The notes below the pieces were generated by a model. That model was not told the DNA's origin. It made no database searches and saw nothing but the letters and a program-made list of their open reading frames with translations. A program made the translations under genes and the position numbers. This document shows positions 18,317 to 27,628 of a DNA stretch of 64,000 nucleotides, in pieces; the first letter of the stretch is position 1; every line of letters starts with the position of its first letter. The stretch covers positions 35,867,241 to 35,931,240 of the forward strand of contig JAAONU010000016.1 in assembly GCA_012932295.1 (NCBI GenBank). Direction: 5' to 3'. Source of the DNA: Cyclina sinensis (lineage: Eukaryota; Mollusca; Bivalvia; Venerida; Veneridae).

Positions 18317-21300
18317 GTCGTGAGTTGACAGGTAAAACTGAAAATCGACCTAGGTATAGAAATACTTCATTTGAAAATGTAGAACGGGATCCACGCGTAG
18401 GACATATAGATGAACATTATAGTGAACATGTGAATAAATGGGATAATGGATTGTACATTTATGGTCGCATATCAAATAACGACATACAATTTTTACTGGA
18501 CACGGGAGCTACATCTACTCTTATTTCCAAGGATACATTTGATAAATGTACAATTACAAGTGGCATACTGCTAGAAGCTACAGATATGAAAATGCAAACT
18601 GTAGATGGTACATCAATAAAAGTGCACGGAAAATTTAAAACTGAACTTGTTCTTGGTAATTATACAGCTGAGACAACTGTTATAGTTTGTGATATTGCAG
18701 TGCAAGGAATTATAGGCCAGGACTTTATCTTGAAAAACATCAGTTCATGGAATCTGGAAAACCAGGAGTTGCATACGAAGAACGGGAACATCATAAAGTG
18801 TTATACTGGCAAAGAGAAGCACATTGTTTGTAGAGTCTTATCACAAGAGACCATAAGTATCCCTTCTAAAAGCTGTATAATGGTACCTGTCACATTACAA
18901 AACAGAGCCTTGCTTTCAGATTTAGCATATATAGAGAACTGCGAATCGGATTTGGCTAAGCAGAGAGATGTCAGGATTTTGACAGGAATAATAGATCCAA
19001 ATGTGGCCGAGCCCTGCATAGGTGTCATGAACACGACCGATGAAGACATATTAATAGAGCATGCTCATGAATTAGGTCAGTGTCATGCGATAGGAGAGGT
19101 TAGCAAAGAGCTGGACGAGCGAGTTTCCGCTACGGTTGAAATTTCAGGTACTGATGATGACAGGCTTCCAGAATATTTGAAGGAAATGTTTGAAAGAAGT
19201 GTTACGCATTTAGGTAGCGAGGATAAAAATAAATTTGCGAAATTGTTAGTAAAATACAAGGACGTTTTTGCCAGATCTGCAGATGACTATGGGTGCACTG
19301 ATAGAGTTAAACATACAATAAATACAGGAAATGCAGATCCAATAAGACAGCAACCTAGGAGACAGCCTTATGGAAAGAGGGACATAGAAAGAGAAGAGAT
19401 TGATAAGATGTTGCGCAAAGGCGTTATAGAACCATCCTGTAGTCCTTGGTCATCGCCGATTGTACTTGTCTCTAAAAAAGATGGCACAACACGGTTTTGT
19501 GTTGATTATAGGCGCCTTAACGAGGTCACAGTAAAGGATGCATATCCGATTCCACGTGTTGATGATTGCCTAGACGCACTGTCAGGTTCTAAATGGTTCA
19601 ACTGCATGGACCTTTGCTCTGGATTTTGGCAAATAGAACTAGATGAAAAGGACAAAGAGAAAACAGCTTTTTCTACTAGCCAAGGATTGTATCAGTTCCG
19701 TGTTATGCCTTTTGGTTTAGTTAATGCGCCATCAACATTCCAGAGGCTAATGGAAGACGTTCTTAGGGGATTGCAATGGATAGAATCACTTCTGTACATG
19801 GATGACATTATAACTCCAGGTGAATCGGTTGAACAATGTCTTGAACGTCTTGAAAACGTTTTCCTAAGACTCAGACAAGGACATCTTAAACTCAAGCCAT
19901 CGAAATGTACATTTTTTCAAAAGACAGGAAAGTTCCTAGGGCATACGGTTAGCGAACATGGCATTGAAACAGATCTTACAAAAGTTCAAGCAGTACACGA
20001 GTGGCCTATTCCCATTAACTCTAAGCAAGTGCGAAGCTTTCTTGGTCTAGCATCGTATTACAGAAGGTTCGTAAAAGGATTCTCAGATATTGCAAGGCCA
20101 CTACACAAGCTATGTGAGAAGAACAATCGTTTCAAATGGACTGAGGATTGCCAGAAGTCGTTTGAACAGCTCAAGAATGCCTTAACATCAACACCAATTC
20201 TTGCATATCCTCAACTGGGGTCCAGATTTATTCTAGATACAGACTCTTCTGATGTTTCAGTGGGAGCTGTGCTTTCCCAGGTGCAGGAGGGCGCAGAACG
20301 GGTGATTGCTTATATGAGCAAATCTATGAACTCTCACGAAAGGGCATACTGTATTACTAGGAAAGAATTACTTGCTGTTATTACAGCATTGAAACATTTT
20401 CACAGTTACCTTTATGGCCAAGAAATTCTTCTCAGAACAGACAACTCAGCTGTGAGCTGGATGAGGTCATTAAAAGTACCAACGGGACAAGTAGCTCGGT
20501 GGTTACAAGAGCTGAATACATACGATTTAACAGTCGTGCACCGTAGCGGAAAAAGTCATGGAAATGCAGACGCTCTATCCCGCATTCCTTGCAAGGCATG
20601 TAAACATCAACGGGAACTGCAAGAAGATTTTGAAAATAACCAACAATGTGAACTTAACGAGGTCAGTGATGGAAATATCACAGCGGTACGAGCTGTAACT
20701 AGGTCTGGTGCCCAATGCCAAAGTTCACGGCTTACTGGTAACCAATTTCTTCTAAATGGCTGGGATCCAATAGAAGTCTCGACAAACCAAACTAAAGATG
20801 CAAACATCGGTCTAATAAAGATGTCCTTTCAAGAGGGTCGACAGCGACCAAAATGGGCTCAGGTGTCGGCAGCTGCGTCTGAAATGAAAACACTGTGGAG
20901 ACAATGGGATCGTCTTCTGATCGTAGATGATCTATTGTTTCGAAGGTTTGAAACTGATGGTGATCAGACTTACCAGTTGGTAACACCTAAAGTGTACCGT
21001 CAGGAGGTCATAATCTATAATCATAATATCCCGACTAGCGGTCATCTTGGCGTTGAAAAAACGCTCAACAGAATCAGACAATCTTTTTATTGGCCAGGAA
21101 TGTCAGAGTCTGTCAAGAAGTTCATTAGACAATGTGATAATTGTACTGTCCGAAAACTATCAAGGGAGGCAAATAAGGCTCCACTAGGACAATACCTCGT
21201 AGGCGAACCAATGGAAAGGTTGTCGATGGACATTCTAGGACCACTTCCAGTTACACAGAATGGCAATAGATACATCTTGGTTATTGCCGACTGGTTTACT

Positions 21301-22104
21301 AAATGGATAGAGTCCGTTGCTATCCCGGATATGGAAACCAAAACTGTTGCTTCTGCCCTGTTAGACAATTTCATATGTAGATTTGGTGCACCCCTCCAAA
21401 TATTCACCGACCAAGGCAGATCTTTTGAATCAAAGTTGATGGAAGACATATGCGAACTGCTTGGTATTGAGAAGACTCATGCAACTCCATTGAGGCCGCA
21501 GTCTAACGGATTTGTCGAGAGATTTAATAGGACTCTGATTTCTATGTTAAAGGCGTACTGCATGTTAAACCAAGACAAATGGGATACTTACCTTCAACAA
21601 GTTATGATGGCCTACCGTTCGTCAACTCAAAGTAGCACCAAACTTACACCAAATAAAATGATGTTTGGTAGAGAGGTAGTTCTGCCAATACAAGCAGTAA
21701 TAGGTCGTCCGGTCAGTGAAAAGAAATACTTAGATCATAGTGACTACGTCATTGATCTACAGGACCAGATACAGAAATGTCATGAATTAGCACGCGATCA
21801 TATTCACGCTGCTTCTGTTTACCAGAAGAGGCACTATGACACCAACTGTAAAGGAAAAATTTATAATTCTGGACAGATTGTCTGGCTACACGATCCCTCA
21901 AGGAAGGTGGGTGTAAGCTCGAAATTAGTCAGTAAATGGAAAGGACCTTACTTAGTCACCAAAGTGATAGACGACCTTATATGTATGATAAAGCGTTCTC
22001 GGAAAGAGAAGCCTAAGGCGTATCACATTGACAGACTGCATCCATACAGAAGAAACAAAATCCCAATTTGGATTGTTAAGGAGTTAAAATCCAAGAAGTT
22101 GTAA
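18256..22104 (+). CDS. pol: Pol polyprotein: protease, reverse transcriptase, RNase H, integrase
   Basis: The frame is open from 18256 (after a stop at 18253), with entry expected by -1 frameshift at 18289-18295. Domain order: aspartic protease with LLDTGATS (Asp at 18499), RT with LLYMDDI (Tyr at 19795), and RNase H with DTDSSD and the end HGNADALSR. The integrase has an HHCC zinc region (HN.P.SGH, then CDNC) and a DDE core with SMDILGP, FTDQG and a Glu in GFVERFNR. The C-terminal tail GPYLV..HIDRLHPY is of Gypsy type, without a chromodomain. It would copy the RNA into DNA and insert it. No internal stop, so likely intact. Confidence 0.96.
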   Translation, partial: RKIWNQVSPESGKLQSVISLGRELTGKTENRPRYRNTSFENVERDPRVGHIDEHYSEHVNKWDNGLYIYGRISNNDIQFLLDTGATSTLISKDTFDKCTITSGILLEATDMKMQTVDGTSIKVHGKFKTELVLGNYTAETTVIVCDIAVQGIIGQDFILKNISSWNLENQELHTKNGNIIKCYTGKEKHIVCRVLSQETISIPSKSCIMVPVTLQNRALLSDLAYIENCESDLAKQRDVRILTGIIDPNVAEPCIGVMNTTDEDILIEHAHELGQCHAIGEVSKELDERVSATVEISGTDDDRLPEYLKEMFERSVTHLGSEDKNKFAKLLVKYKDVFARSADDYGCTDRVKHTINTGNADPIRQQPRRQPYGKRDIEREEIDKMLRKGVIEPSCSPWSSPIVLVSKKDGTTRFCVDYRRLNEVTVKDAYPIPRVDDCLDALSGSKWFNCMDLCSGFWQIELDEKDKEKTAFSTSQGLYQFRVMPFGLVNAPSTFQRLMEDVLRGLQWIESLLYMDDIITPGESVEQCLERLENVFLRLRQGHLKLKPSKCTFFQKTGKFLGHTVSEHGIETDLTKVQAVHEWPIPINSKQVRSFLGLASYYRRFVKGFSDIARPLHKLCEKNNRFKWTEDCQKSFEQLKNALTSTPILAYPQLGSRFILDTDSSDVSVGAVLSQVQEGAERVIAYMSKSMNSHERAYCITRKELLAVITALKHFHSYLYGQEILLRTDNSAVSWMRSLKVPTGQVARWLQELNTYDLTVVHRSGKSHGNADALSRIPCKACKHQRELQEDFENNQQCELNEVSDGNITAVRAVTRSGAQCQSSRLTGNQFLLNGWDPIEVSTNQTKDANIGLIKMSFQEGRQRPKWAQVSAAASEMKTLWRQWDRLLIVDDLLFRRFETDGDQTYQLVTPKVYRQEVIIYNHNIPTSGHLGVEKTLNRIRQSFYWPGMSESVKKFIRQCDNCTVRKLSREANKAPLGQYLVGEPMERLSMDILGPLPVTQNGNRYILVIADWFTKWIESVAIPDMETKTVASALLDNFICRFGAPLQIFTDQGRSFESKLMEDICELLGIEKTHATPLRPQSNGFVERFNRTLISMLKAYCMLNQDKWDTYLQQVMMAYRSSTQSSTKLTPNKMMFGREVVLPIQAVIGRPVSEKKYLDHSDYVIDLQDQIQKCHELARDHIHAASVYQKRHYDTNCKGKIYNSGQIVWLHDPSRKVGVSSKLVSKWKGPYLVTKVIDDLICMIKRSRKEKPKAYHIDRLHPYRRNKIPIWIVKELKSKKL
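18289..18333 (+). promoter_or_regulatory. Programmed -1 ribosomal frameshift signal (slippery GGGAAAC plus stem-loop)
   Basis: G GGA AAC at 18289-18295 is in the exact X XXY YYZ register of the gag frame (codons 304-305). After a 6-base spacer, CTGTCA (18302-18307) pairs with TGACAG (18326-18331). Inside, CTC (18309-18311) pairs with GAG (18322-18324) across one T-T mismatch, leaving a 10-base loop. The pol frame is open from 18256 and has no natural start nearby, so slippage here explains Gag-Pol. Heptamer and stem are read directly; activity is inferred. Confidence 0.85.
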
Positions 22105-22517
22105 AAAAAAAAAAATAAAAAAAAATCATATATACATATTAAAAGTGTATAAATAACAAGATAGTTAAATAAAACATTTTGTATATGTACAAATAAAAAC
22201 ATATGCATAATAACAAACTGAAAAATCAATAAAAATTTAACAATATTGCACTTTTGATTGTCTTTGTCCAGCTGACCTAGTTTTTTTTCCGGAACGCGAT
22301 ACATAGCGCTAAAACAACTTAAAGAGTGGACTTAATATTATAATTAAAGTGACCAGCCCTATTTTCTGATGTTGAATTTTTAGGTCATCTTTTATAAATT
22401 TTCATTATTTAGACTTTTTTTTGGTTGAAGTCAATACCAAACTGATACTCCAATGTACTGGATAAGCCAATGCGATTAATTTTAGTGGCACGAATTTTCT
22501 TCTTTTGTTCACTTCAG
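22105..22517 (+). other. AT-rich pol-ORF3 spacer ending in a splice-acceptor-like site
   Basis: A run of A after the pol stop and AT-rich sequence lead to TTCTTCTTTTGTTCACTTCAG ending at 22517. That is a strong pyrimidine tract with AG. The zinc-finger frame continues directly from this junction, which supports use as a 3' splice site for ORF3. Confidence 0.55.
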
Positions 22518-24105
22518 GGATAAATGTTGGCTTTGCGACGCAATGTTCCCGACCCAGGCATCACTTCACGCACACCTTATATCATCAGCACACAGGAGAC
22601 TGACTGTGATATGCCCTTGGTGTTTAAATAAGGAAAAAACCTTTACTAGAGTGCACGACCTGGAGGTACATGTGAGAACAGCTCATTTGTCGGTTGAGAT
22701 AACAAAGGATAGGTTCAACAGGGCAGTTGGGTTTTATTATGCAAAATATCCTGAGGACTATGCCAAGATTGTAGATAAGGTGGAACCTTACAGTACTAAC
22801 TACGCTTATGAAGCTAGGAAAGCAGTTCGAGTTTGGGCAGAAGGATTTAGTGACAGGAAGGTTAGGATCGATAGGTGGAATGTAGGGTGGAAGGCTGGGA
22901 TTGAAATTGCAAGTGGAAAGAGTAGAAGTACATCGAGAGAAAGATCTACAGTAGCAGACGACAGAAGAGATGTTAAATCAAGTCAAGAAGTCGGTAAGAA
23001 TAAGTCTAATGCTCAGCACGTCGCGTGTAACGACAGAGATAGAGTGGAGGAAGTGACAGCCAAAGACACAGATAGGGACAGGGAAGAAAGTGAATCTAAG
23101 ACAAGGGGTAAAGATCGATGGCATGGTAAGAAGCAAGAGACTAATCTTAGTAGAGGCAAGATCTCAGTGAACACCAACGTGAGTGGGGATACTGCTGATG
23201 CGCGGACTGACAATAGACAGGACACAGAAAGGAGTGGTAGCGAAAGAAATGATGTCCGCAAGGAAGGCCAGAGTGAGATTTATTATGCAAGAAAGGTGGA
23301 CATAGGAGATTCGATAAAAGACACAGGTGATGGCAGACATATTCAGAAAGTAGTAAATGATAACATGCATGATCAGTTAGAAACGGCAACAGGTAAGGAG
23401 GGGGAGATGAAAAGGAAAAGGGAAAGGAGTAACGATGGTGCAAGTAATGAGGCCAAGCAGAGAAGACAGGACGACAAACAGGACGATGGGTTTGAAAACT
23501 ATGATGATGACATAGAATTAGGAGAAGAGGCTCCTGTTAGGACTCCATCATCATCATCGTCGTCTTCAACAGCTAGCTCCTCAGTGACCACTCAGGATCT
23601 TGATGACGAATTAAGGACAAGAGCTAATAAGATCTTGAAGAGAGGATATATGCCGATGTGTCCACCAGCCAGGAGAGACTGGAGCACTCTGGAGGAATTA
23701 AGCCTGGAATCCATGGGTATCACCATTAAATGGCCCCCAGAAAATTGGAGGACCATGACTCCAGATCAGAGACTGCTTGCACACGAATTTATTTCTATGT
23801 TCCTGGAAAGGACTAGGGGTCAGGGATTTCCCTTGCTGTCCAGGAGGGCATTACTGGACAAATATAATTTTATGGCATTGGATGGGGAAGGGAAACCGCA
23901 GGAGGAAGTGGACTCTGGGGACAAAACTGATGCAAAGATTAGATTTTATAACTATAGTTATATTAGGAGTGTTGCAAGGGGAGAAGTTCAGGACACACGG
24001 ATGTCTAAGAGTATAGTCAGCAGCATGGAGAGTTCTAGCAGGTGGACAGACACAGACCATATAATTGATCAGTTAGATTCAGCAGGAGTTAAATTAAAAT
24101 TATAA
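22518..24105 (+). CDS. ORF3: C2H2 zinc-finger accessory protein of the retrotransposon
   Basis: From the first in-frame ATG (22543) it is 520 residues. In-frame codons before it (22519-22542) supply the Cys-x2-Cys of finger 1, whose His pair is at residues 11 and 17. Finger 2 is C24-C27-H43-H48. Hence the true start probably lies in an upstream exon joined at 22518. After a conserved-looking block (about 50-125) comes a long charged, Arg/Lys/Asp-rich disordered middle with a Ser run. The C-terminal domain (about 360-520) contains CPPARRDWSTLEELSLESMG and WPPENWRTMTPDQR. No signal peptide or membrane segment, so it is not an env. Possible roles are nucleic-acid binding, targeting or regulation; none is shown. 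I do not recognise a named family. Confidence 0.75.
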
Positions 24106-24292
24106 CTGAGATGCATGAAGTATAGCTATGCCTAGGTTGAGAACAGTTTTTTTTTTTTAAGAACTTCTTTAATGATTTGCTAGACATGTTTTGACTCGTT
24201 CTAGTCATGTTTTATTGCATTACACGTTTTTACTCAAATGTTGTTGCTTCATGTTTTATATTACGATACCTAATCCAGGAGGATTAAAATAT
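24106..24292 (+). other. Short untranslated segment between ORF3 and the polypurine tract
   Basis: AT-rich with a T run at about 24149. No coding content is seen. Confidence 0.6.
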
Positions 24293-24306
24293 AAAGGAGG
24301 GGGAAG
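24293..24306 (+). other. Polypurine tract
   Basis: AAAGGAGGGGGAAG lies directly against the 3' LTR start, the expected place for the plus-strand primer. Confidence 0.9.
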
Positions 24307-25429
24307 TGTAATATGAGGTACCCTTGTCACCATTTTTATGCTTCTTTCATACTCTAATTCATTCAGAAATGTACTGTTTCAGTTGGCATTATATTGTCAG
24401 TTCATTATGTTTCATTATTAATAAGTAAATGTATGTTGCTAATACGGGAACTTCAATATTGGTATTTCTTCCGGGTCGTGAAAACCTATGACATTTTGTA
24501 GTTTCGAAAACTGTATTATATCGAGATGCCCCTTTTTGTTATATATCTTCAAAGGACAAACTATAGCATCTTTTGCTTACCTAAATATTGTTCAAGATAC
24601 CATGGTTTCCTAGAATTTATTCATATTTTCATTCTTGACAGAGGGTTGTGTTTTATTTGATTACTGGCGCCACCTGTACTTGCAGGTATTAATTCTCGTA
24701 ATCCATATTACTTAAGAAATACCGATCCGTACTGTTTCCGGACAATAACACTGCTTCATATGAGTTAAATACAGTTTCTAACTTAACAATAACATAAAAA
24801 TAAGTATCACAATGAGTGCCATGGAGGAGGACTATTTCCTGTACTCTAGTACGGCGGATGACTACTTTAGTTGGAAAATTCCGTAGTAATTCTGATTGGC
24901 TCCAACTGGCTGTTTCTGTGTATTCATGGATTCTGATTGGGTAGTCTTTTAAATCGGAGCACTTAGTACTGCCAAAAGTATTGTGGCGCGATAAATATAA
25001 ATACTGGACGCGCTCAAAGAACGCCAGCTTTTCACATCGGACTTCAGGCCAGAAACATCATAAAATCATAAATAACGTAAATAGATAAATATAGTACAAA
25101 TATATAAGTAATAACATTTCCCTGGAGGATCGGAACATAAGACAGATTCACAGGAGCTGACCAGCAGCAATGTAAATACCATTTCACGTAATAACAAACA
25201 TAACGAAGACATTAACTAAACATTAATTCTTTAATAACAATTTATTAGTAGTTGGATCTTAGTGGTTTTCATACTACTACTATAATTAAATAAAAGTAAT
25301 CTGTTTCATTTAGTTTATCTTTAGTTATTTATTGAGTTATAAAATTCCCCCTTTGGCCCCAAGTAAGTCTACTCAAAGGAGTCGTATTATTTTCCCATCG
25401 AAAAGTCGCCGTTCTACGTCCCTGTTACA
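24307..25429 (+). repeat. 3' LTR
   Basis: Same length as the 5' LTR and collinear at a constant offset of 8710 bases. Two substitutions were found by eye (24315 and 24872). The AATAAA equivalent is at 25289-25294. Confidence 0.96.
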
Positions 25430-27628
25430 ATATTAAACAAGAAAACTTCCACAGTACCAGTATATGTGTTGAGATTTTAGTGATAATGTCTTATATTATA
25501 CTACCTCCACCTTTAAGAGTGTTTTTAATGTCTCACAATGTTATTCATCCCCATTTTTGTGGAGTTTTATGAAATGTGAGTTACAAAACTTTCTAGTGAA
25601 ATCACAAATACAGAAAGACATATTGTAATACTGCAATGTATTAATAAGCATGATTGCTGGATATAACTGTACAGTATTTAATACAAAAATATGTAAATGT
25701 AAATATCTTACATTAATATAACAGGCAGAAACATGAACAATGCAGTGAAAACTTACTGTCGATACTTTTTCATAGACTTTTGACATATTAAAGTGTAAAA
25801 AATAATATTTTCATTGGTGCATTTAAAATGTTGTAAATGCATATATGTCTAAATTGGCAGTTTTCATGTGACAAATACTAAATGCTAAGGTGATCTGAAC
25901 ACAAGGTTAATATCAAAGTAACATGCAAAGCTTTCTATAAAAAAGAACTAGACATACAATAATATTACTCGACTTATTCCTTGATGATAAAATAAGTTTC
26001 CAAACTCAGTAAGTGTTCTGGGTTATAACTTTTCTGATATCATTCTTTAATCAAGACTCTTACTTTTACTTAGTTTTGTTCACAAGGAAAAGTTAACAGC
26101 GCCAAAGTTTTTGCAAACTTACGTTCACTAATAGTCTATTCTTCTCCTGACTGCTTTTTTCATATTCGTTTTGTACAGAAGCCAAAAAGAAGCCTGCAAA
26201 AGTCACACTCTAACCTAAACATCATAGCTTACCCTAGTTTCACTTGGCACATTTCATTGAAAATACATCAATATTATAAAATACTTGAACATGCATATAG
26301 AACAAATATACAATATATGTAGCCTACAGAAGTATAAAATAATGTCTATAAATATATATATATATATATATGCATGTAATAATGTAACAAACTGAGTATA
26401 TAATGTTTGTAATAAGTAACAGTCCACATCTAACACATAATATCTTATAACACAGTCCTTTCACCTGTTAACACAAATAAAGAATGTTAATCATTTCTTT
26501 ATACTACAGATTTACTCTATTATACACTGCTACATCAGACAACCCTCCTTTATTAAAAAATTTAGTTCAGCTAATGAATCAAACAAGTTAACTAAAAAAA
26601 CAACAAAAGCTGTCAGAATCATAATGATGCCCCCCCTTACACTTAGAACTTATACTGGAAATCCCTAAGATCAATAAATAATGTCAACTTAGCAAGGTAA
26701 ACCTAAAAGAAGTTGATGCAGAGATGTCTACTGTGTACTCCTAGTATTGAAAATGTTTAAAATCACTAGATTCCCTCATTCTTGAGTAACTGATTGAAAG
26801 TATTTGTCATGCATTACAGTTCTTTTTTCTTTCCAACTTAAAATGCCATTTAATTTTAGTATTTTTAAATGATTATCTTTTATTCTAGGTTATCAAATCT
26901 GACAACTGGCAACCATTAGGTTATTTAACAATACAATACGGAGATACATGTGTGATCCTGTATTTGTTGGTAACTCACTCACATAGAAGGTAACGTTTTG
27001 CTCTGATAAGCTAACACAAATTGCCAAAAATAAGACATTCACAATATAAATAAATAAATTCTAAACAAATCCAAATAACTTCTGAAGACTAAGCATAATA
27101 TTTAATAAAACTGTAAAAAATCTGAACACAAGAAGTTACAAATGCCATCCATCTTAATAATATAATGTTTTACTGTTACAATAATAATGAGAAATTGGTT
27201 AGTAAACTGGTTGGATATCCAGGAACACTGGTTAGGTGGACTGACCGCCGGGATATGACCTTAGCTGTTGAACTGGCGTTAAACCCCAATAAAACCATAC
27301 CAAACCAATAATAATGATATTCATGTATGATAAAATTAAACAGTTCTTTGTGAAATAATACTTCCAACTTGTAAAAATGTATATTAGAACAACTTGTATG
27401 GAATTTGATAACTACTAAGCACTGTCAACATCTGGAACAGAAATGGGAGGGGATTTTGTTACATATTGCTTATTCAGAGAAATTAAACTTTTGCCTCTAA
27501 AGAAAAACATTATCTTACATTCTATTTATAGGACAATTCTGTCAGTTAAAGGACTTCTTTTGTGTTGTAAATGTTTCTTGGTCATCTTTTGTACATTATT
27601 TTGCATCCTTCTGACAGAATAACAATTT
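25430..27628. other. AT-rich intergenic DNA between the retrotransposon and DCLRE1A
   Basis: No coding exon recognised. There is an (AT)n run near 26350-26372. At about 27225-27310 lies 'ggtggactgaccgccgggat', followed by 'gaactggcgttaaacccc'. That tail type is frequent at the 3' ends of molluscan SINE/LINE copies (recalled, not checked). Part of this stretch may be the 3' UTR of the minus-strand gene. Confidence 0.5.

Larger units (their letters stand above)
15593..25433 (+). mobile_element. Complete Ty3/Gypsy-class LTR retrotransposon with a third ORF (15597-25429) plus 4-bp target duplication
   Basis: Two 1123-bp direct LTRs (15597-16719, 24307-25429) begin TGTAA and end TTACA. They flank gag, pol and an additional ORF. 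The gene order protease-RT-RNase H-integrase is that of Ty3/Gypsy, not Copia. ATAT lies on both sides (15593-15596, 25430-25433), a likely 4-bp target duplication, although the flanks are AT-rich. Only two LTR differences were found by eye: 15605 A against 24315 G, and 16162 C against 24872 T. All three ORFs are open, so this is a recent and possibly competent insertion. It lies between genes. No chromodomain is seen at the integrase end. Confidence 0.96.

Noticed and set aside
23013..23443. Minus-strand frames opposite ORF3
   Set aside because: They are shadows of the biased codon use in the charged middle of ORF3.
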